Assembly (NCBI GenBank): GCA_963693085.1
Contig: OY856412.1
Location: 346,762,457 to 346,826,456, forward strand
Direction: 5' to 3'
Source: Alisma plantago-aquatica
Lineage: Eukaryota; Streptophyta; Magnoliopsida; Alismatales; Alismataceae
DNA: 64,000 nucleotides
Under the pieces are notes generated by a model, which was not told where the DNA came from, did no database searches, and was given only the letters and a program-made list of their open reading frames with translations. This document shows positions 22,443-33,584 of this stretch, in pieces. Position numbers and translations under genes: made by a program. The number at the start of each line of letters is the position of its first letter. Position 1 is the stretch's first letter.

Positions 22443-25400
22443 TGTAACATCCCTCTTTTCAGGAGTAAAATAAACCTTTTACGTAGCTTTCTTTAAATGA
22501 TATTTTGTGAAGGACCTTAAGGAAAAATTTCCAAAATAGTTTTACTTCTAGGATTTCAATGCAAAGAGAAATAATAAAAGGATTCAAAAAAAGTTTTTCC
22601 TTTATATTAATGTGTTGCAAATAATTATGTAATCTTGGTAATATGCTTCCCTTTTCTTTTATCAAATAAATCTAAAAGTAATGGAAGAGAAAGAGAAAGA
22701 GGAAGAAAAGAAGCAACAATTCGAAATTTAGACTACTTGGACATTAATGTGTTTTTTTTCCTTTTTATAGATTCCAAAATAAAGCCTCTAATGTTCATTT
22801 TCTCACTCCTATTCTCAAATTTGCCAGAAAGTCATCATAGTGTGCCCCATATCAATTTAGTTCGAAAATATTAAAGGAATATACTCTCTTGGCACCTTCA
22901 AGCCAATCCCTTTTTATTTTATCAATATATAGGATGGAAGTGATTTTCCCCTTGTTTTCTCTCTCATCCAAGGAAAGTGCATAAAAAGGCAATAACTAAG
23001 TGTGCCATGACTTGGAAATAGACAAATAGTGATTATCTCGAATTTTTGGAGTAAAATCCACAAATGAAAGTTCCCTCTCTTTTATTTAATTAGTTTGTAC
23101 ACTTAAATTATGAAAGGAAACAAAAATAGAAAATGTGGACCAAACATTGAGAAAACCTAAATCTAATTTGCTAAGATTATTCTAGACGCTTTAATTAGTC
23201 AATGTTCCAAATTTGGACTCATTTGGACCTTGTTTGACCCTCCAATTAAAATAGGAAAGTTTTGTATTTAATTTGATTAGATTGTATTCAATGCACTTGA
23301 TTTCCCTATGGTCATGGGATTTATTTCCCTATCACACCTTTCCTTTCTTTCTTTTTTGTGCACACCTTCTCATGGCCATCCGATTTGGATTAGACATCAT
23401 ATGGATCATCCCCTACCTCCCGCTTGTTTAGGCAAGTGGGGCGCCGACCCAACGATTTATTCCCCGACAGATTTCTCTCTCTATGTTCGCTCTCTCCTCG
23501 TGATTCTTTCTCCCCTAGATTCGTCGCTTGCTCGTTCACCCAACAAGCCATTGCTTGCACCCTCTCATGCCCTACAGATAAAATGCCCATTAGGGTGCCG
23601 CTCCCCTTCTCTGTGAGAATTTCCAGCCGCCACCCTAGCTCTTTCCTCTGCCCGTCCAAGCCTCCAGAAGCATCACCAGCCCTGATAGCTTCCTCTTCTA
23701 TGACAAATTGGGTCTCCAACACTCTTGAACTCCCCGACCTACTCCTCCTTCATTTTCGGCGACCTCGACTTCACCCGGCCTCCTCAGTCCACCTCGAATC
23801 AATAGAAAGCACGGTGAGCATCCTTGACCTCCATCCTTTGTCTTTGCATTGTCGTTTTGGCTCAGGTTGTCCCCAAACGTTGTGTCCTATAGAGCTCGGT
23901 GGAAGTGCTCACCGAAGCTCGTCATCTCAGATTTTCGGTGCGTCTCCGGCCTTGGTTCTTCGTCACCCGAGTTCGTAAGATAGTAGTAAGCATTTTTACA
24001 CCCTCATCTCCTCATCCTACCGATCAAAACTCCAGGTTCCATAACCCCGCTTGACTCCCCTATTTTCTGCTTGTTCTTGGTACGCAAAGGTGCTCGACCG
24101 GTGGCTTCTCCTCACATAGATTCTTCCACTTTCTTCCTTGACCCCGCGATGAGGTTCGACCCATTTTCGGTAGTTGTTCGTGATGCCTGCCCAAGGTCTG
24201 TCCCCCAGTAGGGCCTGTGCCATGGAGACACACTTGGTTTGGGTTTTCGGCCACCGCAAGGGCCACACCTTGTCTCGCTGGGACCGGAGGCGCCTGGGGA
24301 GTATGCTTTTGGCCTTAATTTTCTCCAATGAGTCGTCGTTCGGGATCTGGGGTCATGCGATTGGAGACTCCATGGATGTGTTCTTCGCGGCCTCTCACAA
24401 GAACAATCCACTTGGGGTTTTGACCGCCCTACCCCCACGTCACGCTACCCCTAAGGGCATATGAGTCTTTCACCACTTGACTGCGTCCTTTGACCACTAA
24501 TCCACCTGGGCAAGACCCGCGCCTATATGGCGGGCTCTCATTGGCCCATGTGGCATTTTTCTAAATTCTGATTGGATCATTTTCATTAATTCACAGTAAA
24601 TTGCTCGATGCTTATAAAAATGAGCAAAAATAAGTTTTGGAAATGGTTTTCATGAGGAATCCGAATATCAAGGTTTTAGGTTCTGTTTATAAATCTCCAA
24701 ATGTTGGTTTTATAGGAAATGGAAATTAGGGTTTTATTTGGTGAATAGAAGGTATAAAAATGTGAAATATGTTGCAAACAAGATAATTAGGGTTTCTCTG
24801 ACCCAAGACGTGATTAGGGTTTTACCCAACCTAGGAAGAGAGAGAAGATACTCTCCAAGTGAAAAGGTAAGTGGTCCATACAATTGAACATAGTTAAATT
24901 GGTTGATTTAATTATGCATATATGAATTTTGTAATGAATACCATGTTTATGTTATTTACTGTTCGTAATTGCTAAAGTCAGTAAAGTTAAGATGAACAAA
25001 ATTGCATATTATGTATGGTATCATCTTCATGAATCTTAATGATAAAGTTACAAATAAAGTTAAATGTAAAGTTAAGAGCTTTAAGAGAAAGAAGAAAATG
25101 TTAATGTTAAGCTTATATAAGTACCTCATAAGAGAAGAGGCACTTCGGTGCATAAGAGAAGAGGTAGATTTGTGCAACCCGAGGTTACTTATATAGGTTA
25201 AGATAAAAGAAATTGATCTGAAATAAAATGCATGTCTTTTCAATGTTCAATGTTTAATGTTAATGGTTATTTTCAGTTTTCAAGTTTTCTTTACATTATA
25301 ACATGTTCAATCAACTTACCATTTGTTTGATGCATGGTTGGAGGCATGATGCCCATAGGTTGGAATCTAGCAAAGGAGGGAGGGTCATCTAAGGAGGAAA

Positions 25401-25656
25401 CCCTAGCACAAGGACCTTCAAGGAGAAGAGCATTGGTGGGGTGCCAACCGTACCCAGTTTATATACCTTTTTCCTTTTAGCATGATTATGTACATGTAAC
25501 CTTTGTTAAGATTTGAGAATGAGAAATTGTAATTTTGATCCTATGATGGTTTGTTTAAACTCTATTTGGTGCAATGAATATCATGGTTGTGACATCCCCC
25601 TTGATGTGACTGTGTATATGTGCTTCCGCTATGAATGGTATAAGTGGGGTGTTATA
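22443..25656 (+). repeat. element C right LTR
   Basis: It runs from TGTAACATCCC to GGGTGTTATA (terminal CA mutated to TA), 3214 bp, and aligns along its length with 17871-21134. The pyrimidine-rich block recurs at 23400-24470. A stem with arms near 25112-25127 and 25181-25197 encloses GCACTTCGGTGC (25140-25151), a 4-bp stem closed by a TTCG loop. Confidence 0.92.
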
Positions 25657-25661
25657 AAGGA
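25657..25661. repeat. target-site duplication AAGGA (right)
   Basis: This matches 17866-17870. The copia LTR sequence continues immediately after it (GAAAGTTGCTGCC). Confidence 0.9.
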
Positions 25662-25854
25662 GAAAGTTGCTGCCTAAAGAAGAAGAAGCACGATACTACT
25701 AGAAGGGTAATGTTTTCATACTTGCTCCAAGACTAGGTATAACTGTACAACCTTTCCTTCCTGGATACAATGTAGTTGATGCGATTATTCTATCCAGGGA
25801 ATTGAGCTTTAAATTTTTTTTTGCTGCCTTATCTGTCGCGCCAATTTCCCTACA
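25662..25854 (+). repeat. shared Copia A/B LTR, right part
   Basis: The end of the copia LTR shows GTTGATGCG, GGGAATT, a T run, GCCTTATCTG and a final TTTCCCTACA. These align with 32033-32108 at the end of the copia B right LTR. Copia B's leader follows directly, so one LTR serves both copia bodies. Confidence 0.75.
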
Positions 25855-26384
25855 ACTTTCCATAAGAAACACACATGAAAAGCTTGACTGATTAAGCATG
25901 GGAACCCCAAGGGTGGTGCTCTATCTATCTTGTGGAAGTGTGATGGTAATAATGTGGGCCTATCAAGCATGGTGCATTATTATCATGTTGGCTTTTGGGT
26001 TAAGCTTAACTGTGTGTCCTTAATGAGATTAAGCACCAGAGGGATGCATATGACTACTGTAAAGTGTGATGCATATCATTTATCCAAGTATTGCATAGAT
26101 GAAATTGGAAAAAGTTTCCTACCTTAATAATTGACTATGGACACTGGCGTTGGCTGGGTAATATTTGAGTTATTTTGGATCTTGGCTCACTAGAAGGTTG
26201 TACATTGCAATCTTCCGAATTGATTGTGATGGGTATCTATTTGAATAAAATAGTGGGAGCCAGAGATAATTAAAGACCTAATAAACATTGTAAAATTTTA
26301 TACAAATCAAATAAAAAATGAGTTTTAGACAAAATTGCAAATTATTTTATAGAATCAAACAAAAACACACAACAACACCTTTTC
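25855..26384 (+). other. Copia B leader
   Basis: Collinear with 794-1309 of Copia A. No frame of note. The primer-binding site is not recognisable. Confidence 0.65.
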
Positions 26385-27235
26385 TCTGCGATCAGTCCTT
26401 GAGAAGGACAAGTTAAATGGAAACAACTTCCATGACTGTTTCAGGACGTCGAGAATGATTCTCACATAGGAGCACAATCTCTATGTCCTAGAGAAACCAT
26501 AGTAAGATGAACCTCTTCCCTATGCACCTAAGGCTGACAAGGATCCTTACAAGAGGCACACTAAAGATGTTGTTGATGTCAAATGCCTAATGTTGTGTTA
26601 AATGAACTATGAGTTGCAAAGACAACATGAGAACATGGATGTTATTGAGATGGTCACACATCTTAAGAACATGTTCTAAAATCAGCCAACACATGAGAGA
26701 TATTATGTCCCCATAGTGTTGTTCAAATGTAGCATGGCAAAAGGGGATCCAGTAGGTCCTCATGTGCTCAAGCTTATTGTGTATGTGAAGAGCCTATCTA
26801 AACTGGGATTCCCCTTGGGTCAAGAGTTGGCCACTGATGTGATACTATAGTCTATACTAGAATCCTACAGACAATTTTTCATAAACTACAACATGAATGA
26901 CTATGACAAGTCATTGACAGAGTTACTAGGGATATTGAGAATAGCTTAGGAACAAATGAAGAAAGACAAGTCCAAGTTTGTGATGATTATTAGCAAGATA
27001 AAGGGAAATTTTAAGGGCAAAGACAAAGCTAAGAATAGTTCAAAATCCCAAGCCTTTAGATCTCAATGCAAACGCAGGAGTAAAGTAGAGAGCCAAGTGT
27101 CACCACTATCACCAGACTGGATACTGGAAGAGGAATTTGTCCTTCTACATGGAGGAACTAATGAAGAAGGAGAAGATAGAGATCTCCACTTTAGGTATTT
27201 ATGTTATAAGATAATTCTCCTTATTGGTATGTGAT
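26385..27235 (+). pseudogene. Ty1/copia gag remnant (Copia B)
   Basis: The translation shows KDKLNGNNFHDCFRT, HTKDVVDVKCLMLC, MNYELQRQHENMDVIEMVTH, GDPVGPHVLKLIVYVKSLSK and LESYRQFFINYNMNDYDKSL, then the basic tail from 26956. These follow the UBN2/copia gag order: N-terminal GxNF motif, HENM helix, PVGPHVLKMIGY-like segment, SLPxSYxxF-like segment, linker. The last 92 codons (26956-27234) are open but only part of the domain. In-frame stops and small shifts occur upstream. It is better preserved than the Copia A copy. Confidence 0.87.
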
Positions 27236-28460
27236 ACTAGATATAGATGTCGCATATGTTTGAAATGCAAGATCTAACAAGAAGTAGACCTTTACGTAAG
27301 GGCAATGATGGACTGAAGAAGCAAAAGTTGTTGAAGCTACCGTCAAAATTTGGATTTTATCTTATAATATAGAGCATGCAATAGAGTTAGATGAACTTCT
27401 ATTTCATTTTTCCAAATATTAGAAACATTTTACTTTATCCATCTTGTATGGACAAGGATGATTTTAAATAAATAATTGTTAATACTTTTATTTCAAATAT
27501 GTGATCTTGTTTGGAACTGCCCCAAGTATCTTATGATCTTTATGTGAATGGATGAAAATATGAATGTTAATAATGTAAATACCTAAAGGATTATAATTGA
27601 TAAATAAAACAATCAACATCAACAACATTGTCTTCTAGTGCACACATGTGAGAAATGCATTTCTAGAATCCATATTGATGTTTATCTAGACTCTTTTGGT
27701 TACAAAACCAATAAGAGACATGCAAGTCTCATATATGAGCAACTTGACAAACCACTTCTCACTAGGTCTAGTGGGAGAATAGGCATTCTGTTAGGACATG
27801 TACATAACAATGTACAAAGACCTTTGGGATAAATGCTACAATAATTGTTTGTACTTCATTATATTTATTGATAATAAGGTGATATGTGTTCGGTAAAATA
27901 AAAATATCCTAAATTGTTCAAGAAGATTACATGTATGAAGTACACAACTTCCTTATAGGTATTAATATACTTTGATATGATCAAATGTTGAAATACTTTA
28001 CAGGAATAGTTTGAGGCCCTTCTAAATAGAATGTGATAGTGTATCACAACTAATCCCCCCTGAACATGATGATGTATCATAATAAATGGATCACATATTG
28101 ATGAGTCATGATATGATTATCATTTAATCAGATCTTCTAACTTCGTTTAGGAACATGATTTACACTAAAACAATGTACCGTACAAAATGGTTTTAAAGAC
28201 ATCATATGAAATATGATACAAGAATGTCTTGATATGTCTTAAGGATGGAAACATATATGAAGAAAGTAGTTTCATGTAAAAAGGTTCATCAACAAATCAT
28301 AATTTGTTGAACACTATTTATATCAATACCAATAACAAAAGTGTTTGTTGTTGGATGGTTGAGTTCCATTGGAATCAGTGAGAGTAAAGTAGAGCTCAAA
28401 AAGTTCTAAATCAACAAAGAAAACATTTGAACCATAGGAGGGACAATGAGAACATAGAGA
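27236..28460 (+). pseudogene. Copia B pre-integrase and integrase remnants
   Basis: At 27638-27832 a 64-codon open piece carries CEKCISRIHIDVYLDSFGYK and LTRSSGRIGILLGHVHN. It corresponds to the pre-integrase zinc region and the start of the integrase domain. CLYFIIFIDN near 27851-27880 matches the first-Asp segment, but the second Asp of the DD pair reads Asn. KVFVVGWLSSIGISESKVEL at about 28340-28400 corresponds to the GKVFV...FLEKEF...KVELEE stretch after the integrase core. Frames change several times. No protease motif is seen in 27240-27630. Confidence 0.75.
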
Positions 28461-30060
28461 GTCACAAGTGGTTGTGGAATTGCAAATTCTTTATGTAACA
28501 CATAGAACTCATAGTTATGGTAGAAGACATATGGGATACAAATATTGTGAATCCTATAACTCAGATATGTTATGAGTTGGTCATAAGATGATGAGCCGAC
28601 AATAAACTAAGAACTATTTAGGGACCGGAGTCTGAAAGTGGCTTGAGGCCATCATATCTACAATGGAATTTGTGAATGCCACAATAAGATACAACCTTGA
28701 TGGTACCACTAAGAGGGGTAAAACCCGCAAGGTGTAGTTGGGTTTTCATAATGAAGACCAAGTGGATGACATAAAAGAAAAGATTGGTTGAAAGGTTTTT
28801 CAACCCATTACAAAGAGTTGAACATGATGATATCCCTTTACCAATGAATGTGTTTGTTATTGCAACTTGTTGAAACTATGTGATTCGGCATTTGAAGTTC
28901 AAAACCTCTTTCCTTAATAGGAATAAATAAGAGGATGTATATGTGACACTTCCTGAAGGTTTTATAACTCCATTAATGAAAATAAAGTGTATAAGGTACA
29001 ATGTTAAATCTAGAGATTGAAACAAGCATCTCAGAACTGGAATATTTAATTTGACAAGATAGTTAAAGAGTTTGACTTGAGTCAAGATGAAAGATGAAAT
29101 ATGTGATTACAAAAGAGTTAGTGGGAGCATATATATAAATATTCCACATATTGATGAGAAATGACCTGACATGGAATCATCTTCAACATGAAGGCTTAGG
29201 TGAAACATCCTATGTGATAGGAATTGAGATCTATATAGATAGTCCTAAAAAGTTTCTAAACCTAAATACAAGCATATATATTTTTAAGATGCTGAAAGGG
29301 TTCATCATAAAGGATTAAGTAAGAGAGAATATATCCATATAGATGGGATCAATTTCTCAAGAATCCAATGTTCAAATTATTGTGAAGAATGGAAGAGATG
29401 TCATATGCAATTGCATTTGGATCCATCTACAATATAGTGCACTCATCCCATAATGTTGTATGTGTTGGACGTGACAAGAAGATATTAGTCATAACCAATG
29501 AAGGTCATTGGAATACCATAAACAACCTCTATTCATACTTGAGAAGCACTAAAGGAACAGTTGTTGCACTATGGTCATGAGGAAGAGTTGGACGTGAGTG
29601 GTTACATCGATGCAAACTTATGAAATGATAAAAAATGGTCGCAATATAAAAGTATGTGTTTAATCTTAGAGGAGAATTATTATTTGGAAAGAGTTATGAA
29701 ATAACAAACCATTATTTTAAAATTCTACAATAGATGTCGAGTATCCTTGTGATGAGAACACATGAGTGGATACTATATGGATCTAGAAGTTCATACAGAT
29801 GAACTTATCATTGTTCCAACGATTGATGACACATTAGTAATACTATGTGAACTATGGAGCTACTGGTTAGGCAAGGAATATCAGACAGCATATTACGACA
29901 ATTCCATCTCATATGAGATATTATACAATGAATATATGTGAAACATGAAATATACTGACTACAGAAAAATGTTGCTAACCAGTTGGATTAGCACCTGCAT
30001 AGCAAAAACATGATGAACATGTTTAGATCACTAAGAATAAGCTTCATTGGTGATTGGCTC
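28461..30060 (+). pseudogene. Copia B reverse transcriptase and RNase H remnants
   Basis: RT traces are a WLEAIISTMEFVNA stretch at about 28640-28680 and LKQASQNWNI at about 29016-29045, followed by FDKIVKEFDLSQDE (family form LKQASRSWN...FGFxxNEDE). RNase H is marked by SGYIDANL at about 29597-29620 (family form GYTDADW). The open piece at 29389-29580 lies between them and shows no catalytic motif. Stops and shifts are numerous. The RT catalytic YVDD is not recognisable. The order and spacing match Copia A. Confidence 0.75.
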
Positions 30061-30065
30061 TAATT

Positions 30066-30078
30066 GCAAGTGGGAGTC
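30066..30078 (+). other. polypurine tract of Copia B
   Basis: GCAAGTGGGAGTC is followed directly by the LTR start TGTTAGTATG. This is the usual copia arrangement. Confidence 0.87.
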
Positions 30079-32108
30079 TGTTAGTATGTATTCCTAGAGA
30101 ACCAATCATTTGATGATTGCAATGGCATATTAGATAAATGATTTCGTTAATTATAATAAGGGCAAGCTTTTAATTTATTCTATTTCACTCAGTTATGAGA
30201 TAATGAGGAAACATAGTGAATGTCTAAAGAATGATATTACTCTATGATGTATGTTTTCAAGTATGTGACTTGAACAATGAGATCATACATATGTTAAGCG
30301 TAAGTACATCCTTACTATGTACCTGATCAAATGTAATTGCGGAAGGCAGATATACAATAGTAAAACTAAACACTAGAGTGTGTGTTGGTTGATGATAGAA
30401 TCTCCTCAGTCATGAATATGTGATATCAAACCAAGAACAGAGATACTTGTTAGGAAACAATGTATCAGACAGACTCACCTTGTTAGTGACACATGGAAAC
30501 AATAATTGGTGGTCATAATCATATATAATAGTGAAGGTGGTGATTGTGGTTCTTAGACTTGAAGTTGCTACACTCATCGCATGTCATTTCATATGTTTTG
30601 ACAGCATCCAATGTAATCCTGAATAAGGGTTTCCATAAAGGTTATGTATAGATATGTTGCGACACATGGAGATGATTGTGAGTGATGTAGATGGGATTTG
30701 TACATCCTACTGGATTTTGGTATCCTAGCCACTTGATAAGAAAGATTGAGAAAAGTATGCGTATGCACAGGTAAATCAATATATGATATTGAGGTCACAT
30801 ATATATCAATCAGTCTACTCTGGATCAAGGAACACATATTGAACACTGAGAGGATGATGGTTCCATGCCTTGAGTTCATTCAGGATATCAGAGATAAATG
30901 AATTAGACAATCATTGTAACAAATGACATAGATCGTAGTTTGAAGTTAATCTCCAACTTTCATAATTATCTGGGTGGAAATGATGTGTTACTAGACGCCT
31001 CTCTTTGCTTGTGATGTAATAAATCAGTTATGGATATTCACTGCCAACATAAATAGGAACCTCTGAGGGCACACACATAGGATACACCTATAAGAAGAGT
31101 TTAATCATGAATGATAATTAATCTGATTGTTAAGTGTTTAGGTATTCAATTTAAGTAATGGATCAACTGACTTAATTCCCAACTGACCAGTTCAATGGTT
31201 GAACTGACCGGTTGGAGTATTAGGTTGATTGGAAATTGCATTGGTTGAAATCTACACAAATTGGGGAATGAACTGACCGATTCACTAGCAGAATTGAACG
31301 GATCAAGGTTTCCAATCGACTATTTCATGGAATGAGATGCCCAGTTCATGGAGCAATTCGATTGCATCAAGGATTAGTGTTGATGACATATCATGCATTA
31401 ATTGGATTAGAATTTCCAATTCAATTATGATTGGGAAACATGAAGAAAAGATTGATTCACTGGGTGAACTGATCGACTCACATGCCAACTGATCAGTTCA
31501 CCTTGCAAAATGACCATTTCCCCTCTGTTGTAGGTTGTGAAATTCCAATCCCTTATGCTCCCACTCAGACTTTGAATCCTAATCTTAACCCTCTAATAAA
31601 TAGAGGGGTATTGGGGACTTCCCGGAGACACAACTCACTTGACTTTGACAATGGTTGTCCTCTCTGGTTGTGGTAATCAATGGAGAGCCCGATCAAGTCC
31701 TACCTAATAAAGGGAGGGATATCAAAGGAGAACAATTGTGGGAGAGAAAGTGATGACTCGTACACCAATGGGAAGGACAACTCCTTCCTTCCTATTCTAG
31801 TAGAACAAAATGAGTTCTAGGCAGTCCATGAGGACTACCATAAAGGCGTGGATACCTTTCCCGCTAGAGGACAACATCAACATACTCTCTGTGATGGGGA
31901 CTAGGAGCTACTGTAGATACCATGAGAGTGCAACTAGAAGAGCATTGCACTACTAAAACCAGGAATTGTCATTGGACTTTATCTAGGACCTATTAACTCA
32001 TTGAACCATACTTCCCACTACATAGTTGTTGATGCGTTCTTACTGTTCTGGGGAATCTGGGTAGATTTTTTTGTTTTGGTTGCCTATCTGATGCCATATT
32101 TCCCTATA
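30079..32108 (+). repeat. Copia B right LTR
   Basis: From TGTTAGTATGTATTCC to TTTCCCTATA, about 2030 bp, homologous to 15965-17870 plus 25662-25854. Divergence from the shared LTR is high, as is that between the two copia interiors, so the tandem structure is old. It contains a palindrome cluster (31163-31505) and a TATA-like box. Its last bases lie next to the foldback element. Confidence 0.83.
31163..31505. repeat. palindrome cluster in Copia B LTR
   Basis: AACTGATCAGTT at 31487-31498 is a perfect 12-bp palindrome. AACTGACCAGTT (31181-31192) is AACTG/CAGTT with a 2-base centre. AACTGACCGGTTGG (31202-31215) and AACTGACCGATTC (31270-31282) are related. The position relative to the TATA box parallels that in the shared LTR. 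Confidence 0.8.
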
Positions 32109-32110
32109 CT

Positions 32111-32875
32111 CACTGCCTAGACAGTGGTAAAGCCATTCAAGCACCCATCCCTAGGTTTCCCAAATGGATCTCACACATTTGCATATACAATAAGAAATAA
32201 TAACTCATAAAACAAAAGATTTAAAGAATTATAACCAACCCGGTTATGATTTTCTAGATTTGTTCTTGTCATCAGAGTTTGTCAAGTGTGGAAGCAATTC
32301 AACAATTCCTTATAATGACCCAAAGTCAAATGCAAAAGCATTAGGTATGGTTGTGGAAAACAAGAATAAGATATGTATATTTTGAAAGAAAATAAACACT
32401 TGGCATATATTTCACAAACAATAATTAGCAAGAACTAACTTTTTAAGTGATCAACAAGTGCAATTTTCCAAATAAAAAAATAAACACAATATACTCTGTA
32501 ATGAAAATTGTGGGTGAGAAGTTTACGAGGATCCACTTAACCTTAAGGGAAAGGCCACAACCACTTGACCATAAGGGAAAGGCAAAAGGTTGTCACTTGA
32601 TCCCTATCTACAAAATGGGAAAGGAACGAGACAGAAAATAGTGAGAAGTATATTTGCAAGTTTAAACGAGCAAGAGAACAATCAATATACATATATAAAT
32701 TCGAACTTGTAGTCATAGGGAACGAAGTAGCACAACCATATATTATTGAAAGGTACGTGTACTCTATCCTCTTGAAATTGGATGTTGTGGTGTAGGTTAT
32801 GATTATGTACCTATGGATAAAATCACTTGGCTATCTATATGGTTGAGCTGCTTCATTCCCTATGACTAGAGTTTC

Positions 32876-32927
<52 letters not shown>

Positions 32928-32951
32928 CATTCTCTTGATCTCTTATTGAGC

Positions 32952-33009
<58 letters not shown>

Positions 33010-33584
33010 TTCTCTTGATCTCTTATTGAGCTTGAAAATATACTTCTATCTATTGTTTCATCTAGTTGCTTTCCCCTTTTGTAGGTAGGGTCATGTGGTC
33101 ATGGCCTTTCCCTTAGGGTTAAGTGGCTCCTCATAAACTTCTCACCCACATTTGTTATGTGGGGTGTTCTATTTTTGTTACATAGTATATTTTCATTTGG
33201 TTATGCTTGTGTACATTTGTACTTTTTGGCTATTTAAAAGTTAGTATCTTGTTACTATGTTTCTACTCTAAAATTTCAAGTGGTTACCAATTTGAATATA
33301 TAAATAGTTTCTTGAATTTCCATAATCGTACTCAATGTTTATTCATTGACTTTGGGGTCATAATTTTCAATTTAAGAAAATTCGATCGATGAATAAAATT
33401 TCTTTCATACTCGACAAACTAAGATGATAAGAACAAATCTACAAAAATCATAAATCAGGTTGGTTAGTTCATTAAATCTTTTGTTTTATGAGTTATTATT
33501 TCTTATTGTATATGCCTGTGTATGAGATCCATTTTGGCAACCTAGGGATGGGCACTTCAATCCCTTTAGACTGTCTAGGCAGTG
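32111..33584. mobile_element. foldback (long inverted repeat) element with TA-rich loop
   Basis: Two arms of about 580 bp (32111-32690 and 33009-33584) are reverse complements with scattered mismatches. The outer ends read CACTGCCTAGACAG and CTGTCTAGGCAGTG. Matching inner blocks include AATAAGAAATAATAACTCAT with its complement near 33490-33510, and TGGGTGAGAAGTTTACGAGG with its complement near 33135-33155. The loop (32690-33008) holds a second inverted pair (32713-32742 with 32836-32866) and long TA runs. No transposase and no convincing target duplication are seen. It could be a foldback transposon or a large MITE. Confidence 0.85.
32875..33008. repeat. (TA)n microsatellite in foldback loop
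   Basis: TA runs interrupted by ACA occupy about 32875-32927. A pure TA run occupies about 32957-33007. Between and after them a segment beginning TTCTCTTGATCTCTTATTGA is duplicated (32929 and 33010). Such TA tracts can extrude as cruciforms and often lie at hairpin centres. Confidence 0.92.

Larger units (their letters stand above)
17871..25656 (+). mobile_element. element C: gag-only chromovirus-like Ty3/gypsy retrotransposon
   Basis: The element is 7.8 kb with two LTRs of about 3.2 kb and only about 1.3 kb between them. That interior holds a Met-tRNA-type primer-binding site, a chromovirus-type gag and a polypurine tract. No protease, RT, RNase H or integrase is present. Element C lies inside the LTR shared by Copia A and B and is flanked by AAGGA. 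Large LTRs with gag only are known for non-autonomous terminal-repeat elements that depend on relatives. Confidence 0.92.
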
